A DNA stretch of 11,707 nt from Planctomycetaceae bacterium (lineage in GTDB: Bacteria; Planctomycetota; Planctomycetia; Pirellulales; Thermoguttaceae). The stretch is from assembly GCA_031283515.1 (NCBI GenBank), contig JAITBS010000571.1, positions 1 to 11,707 of the forward strand, read 5' to 3'. The notes under the pieces are model-generated. The model was not told the origin of the DNA. It worked only from the letters and a program-made list of their open reading frames with translations, and did not search any database. A program made the position numbers and the translations under genes. Positions 1 through 6,469 of this stretch are shown here, piece by piece (the first letter of the stretch is position 1; the number at the start of each line of letters is the position of its first letter).

Positions 1-22
1 GGTAGTCAACCTTTCGCCGAAA
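1..22 (+). repeat. Dispersed intergenic motif, copy 1, bordering the 21-bp array
   Basis: These 22 bases, beginning GGTAGTCAACCTTTCGCC, recur identically at 3842-3863. This copy lies at the left side of the large tandem array. It begins at the window edge, so the repeat may extend further left. The second copy is also accompanied by one array-like core sequence, so the motif and the array probably belong to one repeat family. Confidence 0.8.
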
Positions 23-26
23 GGTT
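8..26. repeat. Perfect inverted repeat (hairpin) at the array border
   Basis: Arms AACCTTTCG (8-16) and CGAAAGGTT (18-26) are perfectly complementary around one central base, and a short T/A run follows on the + strand. It could act as a cruciform, a protein-binding site, or a weak terminator for a gene left of the window. In the second copy of the motif (3842-3863) the outer part of the right arm is not conserved, so the full hairpin is particular to this copy. Confidence 0.6.
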
Positions 27-70
27 TTAAACAATACGGCAATCGCCGACTTCTCCCAGTTTACAGCCGG

Positions 71-952
71 CAAAAACAAGTTGGCAGAGAACAAAAACCG
101 GTTGACAATTACCAAAAACAAGTTGGCAGAGAACAAAAACCGGTTGGCAATTACCAAAAACCAGTTGACAATTGGCAAAAACCAGTTGGCAATTACCAAA
201 AACCAGTTGGCAATTGGCAAAAACCAGTTGGCAATTACCAAAAACCAGTTGGCAATTACCAAAAACCAGTTGGCAATTATCAAAAACCAGTTGGCAATTA
301 CCAAAAACCAGTTGACAATTGTCTAAAACCAGTTGACAATTGTCTAAAACCAGTTGACAATTGTCTAAAACCAGTTGACAATTGTCTAAAACCAGTTGAC
401 AATTAGTAAAAACCAGTTGACAATTGACAAAAACCAGTTGACAATTGGTAAAAACCAGTTGACAATTGGTAAAAACCAGTTGACAATTAGTAAAAACCAG
501 TTGACAATTGACAAAAACCAGTTGACAATTGTCTAAAACCAGTTGGCAATTGTCTAAAACCAGTTGACAATTGTCTAAAACCAGTTGGCAATTGTCTAAA
601 ACCAGTTGACAATTATCTAAAACCAGTTGACAATTGTTAAAAACCAGTTGGCAATTGTCAAAAACCAGTTGGCAATTAGTAAAAACCAGTTGACAATTGT
701 CTAAAACCAGTTGGCAATTGTCTAAAACCAGTTGACAATTGTTAAAAACCAGTTGGCAATTAACAAAAACCAGTTGGCAATTACCCCAAACCGGTCGGCA
801 GAGAACCAAAACCAGTCGGCGGAAGCCCAAAACCGGTCGGCAGAGAGCAAAAACCGGTCGGCAGAGAACTAAAACCGGTCGGCTGGCAACACAAACCGGT
901 CGGCAGAGAGCCCAAACCAGTTGGCAATCGACACAAACCGGTCGGCAGGCGG
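71..952. repeat. Tandem array of 42 units of 21 bp
   Basis: Every unit is exactly 21 bp. Units starting at 71, 281, 491, 701 and 911 are all in the same register, so there is no indel across 882 bp. A partial 43rd unit decays after 953. The conserved core is AAAACCAGTTGRCAATT. Most variation is confined to a spacer of about 4-5 bases, plus one A/G transition in the core. Units near both ends carry divergent variants (CGGTCGGCAGAGA or AAGTTGGCAGAGA), while central units are more homogeneous. A four-unit (84 bp) higher-order repeat is visible: the AATTAGT then AATTGAC spacer pair at 401-428 recurs at 485-512. The minus strand is open from 830 to 27 as a heptapeptide repeat (Asn-Cys-Gln-Leu-Val-Phe/Leu-X). 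I read that as a by-product of the 21-bp period. Possible roles are a multi-site protein-binding array or curved DNA; the function is unknown. Confidence 0.95.
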
Positions 953-967
953 AAGAAAACCAGTCTT

Positions 968-982
968 CAGATTACGCAGATT
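968..982 (+). repeat. CAGATTAC-type dispersed motif, copy 1
   Basis: CAGATTACGCAGATT matches 6531-6545 with one difference. It also matches, in inverted orientation, the segment 6691-6707. It sits where the 21-bp array decays into non-repetitive sequence. Confidence 0.5.
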
Positions 983-1100
983 ATACTTTACACGGCAATA
1001 AATTGGTTTTGTGCCGGATCATTTCCTAATCCTTCCGTGATGCAATGTGCATAACCATGATTGTGCATCATCACCTCCCTGTCGGGTTGAAAATCGAAAA

Positions 1101-1124
1101 ACAAAAATTCCGCTGAAATATTAC
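1101..1124 (+). repeat. 24-bp dispersed repeat, copy 1
   Basis: The sequence ACAAAAATTCCGCTG followed by an ATATTAC-like end recurs at 3918-3941 and 10147-10170 with about 3-4 differences per pair. All three copies lie between genes and in the same orientation. Confidence 0.55.
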
Positions 1125-1225
1125 AAGATAAGCTCACAACAGAATAGACAGAAAAATCCTCTACTTGCAGTCCTTATTTCAATATGGTATTTTAAACGCA
1201 ATTCCTTCTAGGATTCAGCAATTTC

Positions 1226-1248
1226 AGACTTGATTGGAATCAAGACTG
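1226..1248. repeat. Inverted repeat, possible operator or hairpin
   Basis: The core CTTGATTGGAATCAAG has perfect 7-bp arms around two bases. The outer bases extend the pairing to 11 bp with one mismatch. It lies about 155 bp upstream of the oxidoreductase start. It is too A+T-rich to be a convincing terminator; a binding site is possible but unproven. Confidence 0.4.
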
Positions 1249-1319
1249 TTATTACGCAAACGATGGTAACTGTTCCCATGATTTTTCAGATTGGGCGGTT
1301 ATTGTTCGGCAATTGGTTG

Positions 1320-1362
1320 ATCATTGTTTTCTTCTGGATAAGTCTCACTTGATAACAATGAT
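1320..1362. repeat. Inverted repeat 41 bp upstream of the oxidoreductase start
   Basis: ATCATTGTT (1320-1328) is perfectly complementary to AACAATGAT (1354-1362), separated by 25 bases. Its position just before the gene suggests a regulatory site or a leader hairpin, but a 9-bp match in A+T-rich DNA may also be chance. Confidence 0.35.
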
Positions 1363-1403
1363 TTATTTTTAATTTTTTACTATTTTTAACCATTTTAGAA
1401 ATC

Positions 1404-2573
1404 ATGGCAAAAAAAACACTCAATGTCGGAATGCTTGGTTGCGGTTTCATGGGACGAACCCATTCAAACGCTTACAGTCAGGTCAACCATTTTTTCAACA
1501 CTCCCTATCAACCAGTTCTCAAAGCATGTTATGGTCGTGAAGAAGACATGTCTGCTCTCAAAAAATTTCAGGAGATGTGGGGTTACGAATCAATTGAAAC
1601 CGATTGGAAAAAATTAATCGAACGAAAAGATATTGATATTGTCGATGTGGTTGCGCCAAACTTTTTGCACAAAGATATGGTTTTTGCAGCGGCAAAAGCC
1701 GGCAAAATAATTGTTTGTGAAAAACCGCTCGCAATGAATTACGCCGAAGCGGAAGAGATGGCGTCGGTTGTAGAAAAAGCAGGAATCAAAAATATGGTTT
1801 CCTTCAATTATCGTCGTGTTCCGGCGGTGTCGCTTTTCAAACAAATTGTTGATGAAGGGCGTATCGGTAAACCGTTTCATTATCGGGCAACTTATCTTCA
1901 AGATTATACGATCAGTGAAAAAGTGCCGTCCGGCGGTACTGCATTGTGGCGTCTTTCGGCAAAAGTTGCCGGTAGCGGTGTTACGGGCGATCTTCTGGCT
2001 CATTCTATTGATACGGCGGAATGGATTAACGGACCAATCGCCAAAGTGTCTGCCTATACCGAAATCTTTATCAAAGAACGGAAAAATACAGATACCGGAC
2101 AAATGGAAAAAATTACGATTGACGATGCATGTATGTTTTTGGCAGTGTTCAAAAACGGTTCCATCGGAACTTTTGAATCAAGCCGTTATGCACGGGGACG
2201 CAAAAATTACAGTTCGATGGAAATTAACGGTGAACATGGAGCCGCTTCTTTTAATCTTGAAGAACCGGAATATATTAATTTTTTCCGTTACGCCGATCCG
2301 GATTCAGGAAAAAAAATCGAGGATCATTTAACCGGTTGGCAGAAAATTCTCGTCACTAACTCGGAACATCCGTACATGAAAAATTATTGGGTTCCGGGCA
2401 CGACAATTGGTTATGAACACACCTTTATTAATGGTTTGGCTGATTTTCTGTTTAGCTTGGACGGCGGAGCAAAGTTTGAACCGGATATGCGAACAGCAGC
2501 TCGAACCCAAAAAGTATGCGACGCCATTATCCAAAGTGCTAAAGAAACAAAATGGATAGAAATTAGTGAATAG
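1404..2573 (+). CDS. Gfo/Idh/MocA family NAD(P)-dependent oxidoreductase
   Basis: This 389-residue protein has the two-domain plan of the family. The N-terminal Rossmann fold carries GCGFMG at residues 12-17 for dinucleotide binding. The family EKP signature (residues 106-108) includes the catalytic lysine. The C-terminal alpha/beta domain has the GDLLAH segment with Asp196 and His200, matching the usual Asp-x3-His active-site pair. Members oxidise or isomerise sugars, inositols and related polyols with NAD(P)(H); the substrate cannot be read from the sequence. No signal peptide is seen, so it is probably cytoplasmic. The ATG at 1404 is the only start that places the Rossmann motif correctly; no Shine-Dalgarno sequence precedes it. 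The final Ser-Glu codons and the TAG stop lie inside a heptamer repeat that continues downstream. No sugar transporter or sugar-active enzyme neighbours it here. The family call is firm and the substrate is open. Confidence 0.93.
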   Translation: MAKKTLNVGMLGCGFMGRTHSNAYSQVNHFFNTPYQPVLKACYGREEDMSALKKFQEMWGYESIETDWKKLIERKDIDIVDVVAPNFLHKDMVFAAAKAGKIIVCEKPLAMNYAEAEEMASVVEKAGIKNMVSFNYRRVPAVSLFKQIVDEGRIGKPFHYRATYLQDYTISEKVPSGGTALWRLSAKVAGSGVTGDLLAHSIDTAEWINGPIAKVSAYTEIFIKERKNTDTGQMEKITIDDACMFLAVFKNGSIGTFESSRYARGRKNYSSMEINGEHGAASFNLEEPEYINFFRYADPDSGKKIEDHLTGWQKILVTNSEHPYMKNYWVPGTTIGYEHTFINGLADFLFSLDGGAKFEPDMRTAARTQKVCDAIIQSAKETKWIEISE

Positions 2574-2598
2574 TGATTAGTGAATCGTTAATAGTGAA
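2564..2598. repeat. Heptamer tandem repeat across the oxidoreductase stop codon
   Basis: Five consecutive 7-base units of the form TAGTGAA (2564, 2571, 2578, a degenerate unit at 2585, and 2592). Because 7 is not a multiple of 3, the first three units put a TAG stop in all three + frames. The gene's real stop is the TAG at 2571-2573. A related sequence (GTTAATAGTG) occurs at 8224-8233 beside the permease start. Confidence 0.7.
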
Positions 2599-2671
2599 TT
2601 GTTTATACTCTTTGCGCTTTAAAATTCGGATTTATAAGAGCAGCGTTTTTGTGTCTTTTATTAAAAATTCT

Positions 2672-2740
2672 GTCAATTCTGTTGCTGTCAAAATCTGTTG
2701 ATTTTGTCAAAAAATGAAAATCGAATTATCAGGTGTGAGG
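2672..2740 (+). repeat. Dispersed repeat of about 55-69 bp, copy A
   Basis: GTCAATTCTGTTG (2672-2684) and then a TTGTCAAA..AATGAAAATCGAAT..TCAGGTGTGA block (to 2738) match 10187-10240. This copy has about 16 extra bases between the two blocks and a few substitutions. It overlaps the apparent 5' extension of the ispH reading frame, which argues that the extension is not coding. Confidence 0.7.
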
Positions 2741-2742
2741 AG

Positions 2743-2748
2743 TATAAT
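2743..2748 (+). promoter_or_regulatory. Possible -10 element for ispH
   Basis: A perfect TATAAT lies 69 bases before the GTG start of ispH. No good -35 box sits at the usual 16-18 base spacing; TTGTCA at 2704-2709 is too far. If used, the leader would be about 60 bases. The corresponding position of the second repeat copy (near 10245) does not preserve TATAAT. Confidence 0.3.
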
Positions 2749-2817
2749 AATGACTGGTGTCTCTACTTTGTGTATTCCGATGTTGCCTCTTGTGAAGGGG
2801 TTATAATTTATAGAGCG

Positions 2818-3765
2818 GTGCATATTATTTTGGTCAATCCTCGTGGTTTTTGCGCTGGAGTGAACATGGCGGTTAAAACCTTAGATGCTGTGTTGCGGTA
2901 TTTTGGGAAACCGGTTTATGTTTATCATGAAATCGTCCATAATACTTGGGTGGTTGATTATTTCCGGCAGCGGGGAGCTTGTTTTGTTGACTCGATTGAT
3001 CATGTTCCTGTTGGCAGCAGATTGATGTTTTCGGCGCACGGAGTTTCGCCCAACGTCCGCTTGCAGGCATTGGAACGAAATATTAAAACCATTGACGCAA
3101 CCTGTCCTTTGGTCAACTCTGTTCATCGTGCGGTTATTCGTTACGCGGCGAAAGGTTATTCGATTATCTTGATTGGTCACCGCGGTCATGACGAAGTGAA
3201 CGGAACAATGAACGAAGCTCCGGAATCCATTCAAGTTGTTGAAAATGAACAAGAAATCGCGAATCTTTCTTTCCAACCAGACGAAAAATTGGTTTATCTG
3301 ACTCAGACAACACTTTCTGTAGAAGAGACTGCCAAAATGATTAAATTGTTACGTCAACGATTTCCGACAATCGCCGGACATACTGATGCCAATATCTGTT
3401 ATGCGACGCAAAACCGTCAGAATGCGGTTCGGCAATTAAGTGTTGGAGTGGATGTGGTGCTGGTTGTTGGCAGCCGAACCAGTTCCAACAGCCGCCGCCT
3501 GGCGGAGCTTGCGGAATCACTTGGAATTTGTTCTTATCTTGTTGATGGACCGAACGATATTGTACTGGAGTTGCTTCGAGGCAACGAAACTATTCTGATA
3601 ACCGCCGGAGCCAGTGCACCTGAACAAATTGTACAAGATTGTGTTCAGATACTTCAAAACCAGTTTCAGGCAACCGTCGAAGAAAAAACAACTTGTATAG
3701 AATCACTTGCATTTCAGTTACCCAAAGAATTAGCTGAAATCGAGTCTGTTTCCGATTTGTTCTGA
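2818..3765 (+). CDS. ispH: 4-hydroxy-3-methylbut-2-enyl diphosphate reductase
   Basis: IspH (LytB) catalyses the last step of the MEP pathway, reducing HMBPP to IPP and DMAPP with an oxygen-sensitive [4Fe-4S] cluster in the cytoplasm. Counted from the GTG at 2818 the protein has 315 residues, the normal family length. The cluster cysteines are Cys12 (GFCAGV), Cys96 (TCPLV) and Cys194 (ICYATQNRQ). Substrate residues are His41, His74 (SAHGV), His124 and catalytic Glu126 (GHRGHDEVNGT), Thr165 (QTTLS), Ser222/Ser223/Asn224 (SSNS) and Ser266 (AGASAPE). The frame is open 40 codons further up to a TTG at 2698. That part overlaps a dispersed repeat and has no family similarity, whereas GTG 2818 puts Cys12 exactly at the standard position. 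No Shine-Dalgarno sequence is close, although GAAGGGG lies 17 bases upstream. It appears to be a single-gene unit. Confidence 0.95.
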   Translation: MHIILVNPRGFCAGVNMAVKTLDAVLRYFGKPVYVYHEIVHNTWVVDYFRQRGACFVDSIDHVPVGSRLMFSAHGVSPNVRLQALERNIKTIDATCPLVNSVHRAVIRYAAKGYSIILIGHRGHDEVNGTMNEAPESIQVVENEQEIANLSFQPDEKLVYLTQTTLSVEETAKMIKLLRQRFPTIAGHTDANICYATQNRQNAVRQLSVGVDVVLVVGSRTSSNSRRLAELAESLGICSYLVDGPNDIVLELLRGNETILITAGASAPEQIVQDCVQILQNQFQATVEEKTTCIESLAFQLPKELAEIESVSDLF

Positions 3766-3841
3766 TATGATATGGGAGCATTCCTATTCTGTGCCGATTT
3801 TTGAATCTATTCATTCGTGCTCTTATTTGGTCATATTTGAC

Positions 3842-3863
3842 GGTAGTCAACCTTTCGCCGAAA
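3842..3863 (+). repeat. Dispersed intergenic motif, copy 2
   Basis: Identical over 22 bases to positions 1-22; the similarity then stops. About 28 bases later, 3892-3905 (GTAATTGCCAACTG) is the exact reverse complement of part of an array unit. Read on the minus strand, the stretch starting near 3909 also resembles the beginning of the array (GTTTACAG..GGCAA..ACAAG; compare 59-80). This looks like a short, unexpanded relative of the array at 1-952. Confidence 0.75.
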
Positions 3864-3917
3864 CGTCGCCTACCTTTCAGTTGCCTACCTTGTAATTGCC
3901 AACTGTAAACAAATTCA

Positions 3918-3941
3918 AAAAAAATTCCATTGATATATTAC
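3918..3941 (+). repeat. 24-bp dispersed repeat, copy 2
   Basis: This copy (AAATTCCATTGATATATTAC core) matches 1101-1124 and 10147-10170 with a few differences. It supplies the stop codon that ends the open frame following the NuoEF-like gene on the minus strand. Confidence 0.55.
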
Positions 3942-4093
3942 TTTCTTTTTTTGATTGTTGTGGTGAGACCGGAAGTTTTGACGTTGGCGTATTTTTCGGG
4001 TAGATGATGTTGCGGCTTTGCCAAAGGAACTTCATCGCCGACGCAACCATAGGTTAAATAACTCTTGCGGAAAAAAGGTCGTTTATTTGGTAC

Positions 4094-6469
4094 TTAGCTG
4101 CTATTAACTAAAACGATTGCGTTGTGCGGACAGGCTTGACGGCAAGCATTGCATTTTGTACAGATATTGTGGTCAATCTTATGGCGGTGATAAGGCGTTG
4201 CGGGAATTGCACCAACCGGACAACTTCGCGCACAAATAGAACAACCATTGCAATTCTCATTGATCCAATACTTAATTAACGCCATACACTTTCCCGCCGG
4301 ACAATGTCCCTGAAGATGAGCTTCGTATTCGTCGCGAAAATATCGAAGCGTCGATAAAACCGGATTCGGAGCCGTTTTTCCAAGTCCACAAAGACTCCCT
4401 GATTTCACCTGTTCGGCAAGTAATTCCAACTTGCTAAGATCATCCGGCTTGCCCCGACCTGTACAAAGACGATCCAGAATATCCAACATCCGATGTGTAC
4501 CAATCCGACAAAATGTACACTTTCCACAAGATTGTTCCTGCGTGAACTTCAGAAAATATCTCGCCATATCCACCATACAATCATTGTCGTCCAGCACAAC
4601 AAGTCCACCGGAACCCATTATCGCACCCACCTTTGCCAGCGATTCAAAATCAATCGGCGTATCCGCCAATGTTGCCGGTACACAGCCGCCCGAAGGACCG
4701 CCAATTTGAACCGCTTTGAATTTCCGTTGCCGTATTGCGGAATTTCCGTTGGAAGTTTTGCCGGCTACCGTTTCTGTAACTCCACCGCCAATGTCTTCAA
4801 CAACCTGACGGATTGTTATTCCCATTGGAACTTCAATCAAACCGCCGCGACGTATTTTTCCTGCCAGTGCAAAAACCTTTGTCCCCTTACTTTGTTCCGT
4901 ACCGAGTTTCGCGAACGCCTCCGCTCCATGCTTAAAAATAAACGGAATAAGCGAATACGTTTCAACATTGTTAATCAGAGTCGGTTTATGAAACAAACCT
5001 GATTGCGCCGGAAACGGCGGTTTTAATCGAGGCATACCGCGCCGCCCTTCCATTGATTCAAGCAACGCCGTCTCCTCTCCGCATACAAACGCTCCAGCTC
5101 CTTCCTTCACACCAAGCTCAAATGTAAAATCTGTTCCCAAAATATTTTTGCCCAACAGATTGTTTTGGTAACAAATTTCCAAAGCCCGCCGAACCCGTTC
5201 CACCGCAAGCGGATATTCCGCACGAATATAAAAAAAACCTTGCTCCGAACCAACTGCCCGCGCCGCAATAACCATTCCTTCGATAATTCGAAACGGAAAT
5301 GATTCAAGAAGCATCCTGTCCATAAACGCACCAGGATCGCCTTCATCACCGTTACAGATAACATAACAGCACTTATCGTTACGTTCGGCAACCGCCGACC
5401 ATTTGAGATGCGTTGGAAATCCGGCACCGCCGCGTCCGCGTATTCCTGATATTCTAACCTGTTCGATAATTTGTTCCGGCGTCAACCGGTTGCTCAGAAC
5501 CTGTTCGAGCGCAGCAAAACCTCCGTGAACTCGATAATCCGCCAAATTATTCGGATTGATTTCGCCGCAGTGTTCCATTGCGCAATGTCGTTGCTGATTC
5601 AGAAAGGAACAAACCGGTTCATGATCGAGTTCGAGAAGACGTTGTTTCGACGGATCGGGAAATTCATCACTCCACAAGCCTTCCATAATTTTGGCAATCC
5701 GATGTTCAAAACGCCGGAATAAATTGTTCGGTTTATAATTCCGCAACAGAATTGACCGGACATCTTCAGGTTTGACGTGCGCATAAAAAGTCGAAACACC
5801 GCGTTTCGAAATAGCTTCCAACAACGGAGTCTGATGGCACATTCCAACACAGCCAACAGGTTCAACAGTAATATCAAGGTTCATCTCCTCAATAGTTTTA
5901 ACAATTTCATCGCGAACCGTACCGCTTCCCTGAGCCTGACAGCAAGAACCAAGTCCAATCCGAACAACAGCAATTTCTGTTCCGCGATTTGGTGAATCAA
6001 CAGATTGTTTCGCAGTTTTTTCACGGCTCTTGAAATCGTCAAGAACGTCTGGAACCATTGCCGGTGTTAGATGTCCATAGGTTACGCCGTCAATCTGGAC
6101 TACCGGAGCTAATGTACAACAACCAAGACAAGCAACCTTTTGTATCGTAAATTGTCGTGCGGCATCGGTATCTTCTTTTTCGGGAATACCAAGTGTCTTG
6201 TGGAACGCATCTAAAATCTGATCCGCTCCTTTGACATGACAAGCCGTACCGGTACAAACACAAATAGAATGTTCACCGGTTGGTTCATGCCGAAATTGAT
6301 CGTAGAATGTGGCAACACCAAAAATGTCAGACGGTGTTATTTCGGTGTTACGGCAAATCTCGCGGAGAACTTCTTGCGGAAGATAACGATATTCTTTCTG
6401 GATTGCCTGCAAAATCGGTATTAACGATTCCTTACGCGAACCATAGTGTGAAAGAATTGTACTGATCAT
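4094..6469 (-). CDS. NuoE-NuoF-type fusion: NAD(H)-dependent flavo-iron-sulfur subunit of a hydrogenase or formate dehydrogenase complex
   Basis: This 791-residue cytoplasmic protein joins two subunits that are usually separate. Residues 1-150 are NuoE/HndA-like, with a thioredoxin-fold [2Fe-2S] site at Cys72, Cys77, Cys114 and Cys118. Residues 165-245 form a second [2Fe-2S] domain (Cys176/177, Cys207, Cys211), as found at the N-terminus of bifurcating-hydrogenase HydB. Residues 340-620 are the NuoF FMN/NADH domain (GRGGAGFP at 345-352, CNGDEGDPGAF at 372-382, GAGAFVCGEETAL at 457-469). The N3-type [4Fe-4S] cysteines are 648, 651, 654 and 694. Residues 738-785 are a two-cluster ferredoxin domain (Cys740/743/746/750 and 770/773/776/780). 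The role is electron transfer between NAD(H), ferredoxin and a partner catalytic subunit. About 17 extra residues (563-580) interrupt the SLBB region. No hydrogenase, formate dehydrogenase or NuoG-like partner lies in the window. The ATG at 6469 fits the NuoE N-terminus. The domain call is firm and the complex is uncertain. Confidence 0.92.
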   Translation of the reverse strand: MISTILSHYGSRKESLIPILQAIQKEYRYLPQEVLREICRNTEITPSDIFGVATFYDQFRHEPTGEHSICVCTGTACHVKGADQILDAFHKTLGIPEKEDTDAARQFTIQKVACLGCCTLAPVVQIDGVTYGHLTPAMVPDVLDDFKSREKTAKQSVDSPNRGTEIAVVRIGLGSCCQAQGSGTVRDEIVKTIEEMNLDITVEPVGCVGMCHQTPLLEAISKRGVSTFYAHVKPEDVRSILLRNYKPNNLFRRFEHRIAKIMEGLWSDEFPDPSKQRLLELDHEPVCSFLNQQRHCAMEHCGEINPNNLADYRVHGGFAALEQVLSNRLTPEQIIEQVRISGIRGRGGAGFPTHLKWSAVAERNDKCCYVICNGDEGDPGAFMDRMLLESFPFRIIEGMVIAARAVGSEQGFFYIRAEYPLAVERVRRALEICYQNNLLGKNILGTDFTFELGVKEGAGAFVCGEETALLESMEGRRGMPRLKPPFPAQSGLFHKPTLINNVETYSLIPFIFKHGAEAFAKLGTEQSKGTKVFALAGKIRRGGLIEVPMGITIRQVVEDIGGGVTETVAGKTSNGNSAIRQRKFKAVQIGGPSGGCVPATLADTPIDFESLAKVGAIMGSGGLVVLDDNDCMVDMARYFLKFTQEQSCGKCTFCRIGTHRMLDILDRLCTGRGKPDDLSKLELLAEQVKSGSLCGLGKTAPNPVLSTLRYFRDEYEAHLQGHCPAGKCMALIKYWINENCNGCSICARSCPVGAIPATPYHRHKIDHNICTKCNACRQACPHNAIVLVNSS

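Larger units (their letters stand above)
953..1403. other. Non-genic stretch with short repeats upstream of the oxidoreductase
   Basis: No convincing gene is present. The stretch holds a CAGATTACGCAGATT motif (968-982), a 24-bp dispersed repeat (1101-1124), and two inverted repeats (1226-1248 and 1320-1362). A short hydrophobic frame (TTG at 1230 or ATG at 1263, ending at 1352) is open but has no ribosome binding site. The last 45 bases before the oxidoreductase start are very A+T-rich, mostly T. That fits a promoter or leader, but no good -35/-10 pair could be picked. Confidence 0.6.
3766..4093. other. Non-genic stretch between ispH and the NuoEF-like gene (convergent ends)
   Basis: The two flanking genes converge here. 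The stretch holds the second copy of the array-border motif (3842-3863), a GCCTACCTT direct repeat, one array-like core in reverse orientation (3892-3905), and a 24-bp dispersed repeat (3918-3941). On the minus strand, the frame of the NuoEF-like gene stays open for 51 codons past its stop (4093 to 3941). No convincing rho-independent terminator serves either gene. Confidence 0.6.

Noticed and set aside
81..326. Open + strand frame of 81 codons in the array (K-N-Q-L-A-I-T repeats)
   Set aside because: It exists only because the 21-bp period keeps any stop-free frame open. It ends as soon as CTAAAACC-type units appear, and it lacks a start context.
71..952. CRISPR array
   Set aside because: The unit is only 21 bp with 4-5 variable bases. 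There are no 30-40 bp unique spacers and no cas genes.
739..1029. Open + strand frame of 96 codons at the right end of the array
   Set aside because: It is made mostly of array units and then random sequence, and matches no known family.
1816..2331. Open + strand frame of 171 codons inside the oxidoreductase gene
   Set aside because: It overlaps a firm gene in another frame, shows no family features, and is a shadow frame.
2714..2806. 30-codon frame starting MKIELSGV, with a similar start at 10215 (MKIECSGV)
   Set aside because: Both lie in copies of a dispersed repeat and diverge after eight residues. The similarity is explained by the repeat, not by a conserved peptide.
4493..5002. Open + strand frame of 169 codons opposite the NuoEF-like gene
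   Set aside because: It is an antisense shadow of a strongly conserved coding region and has no recognisable domain.
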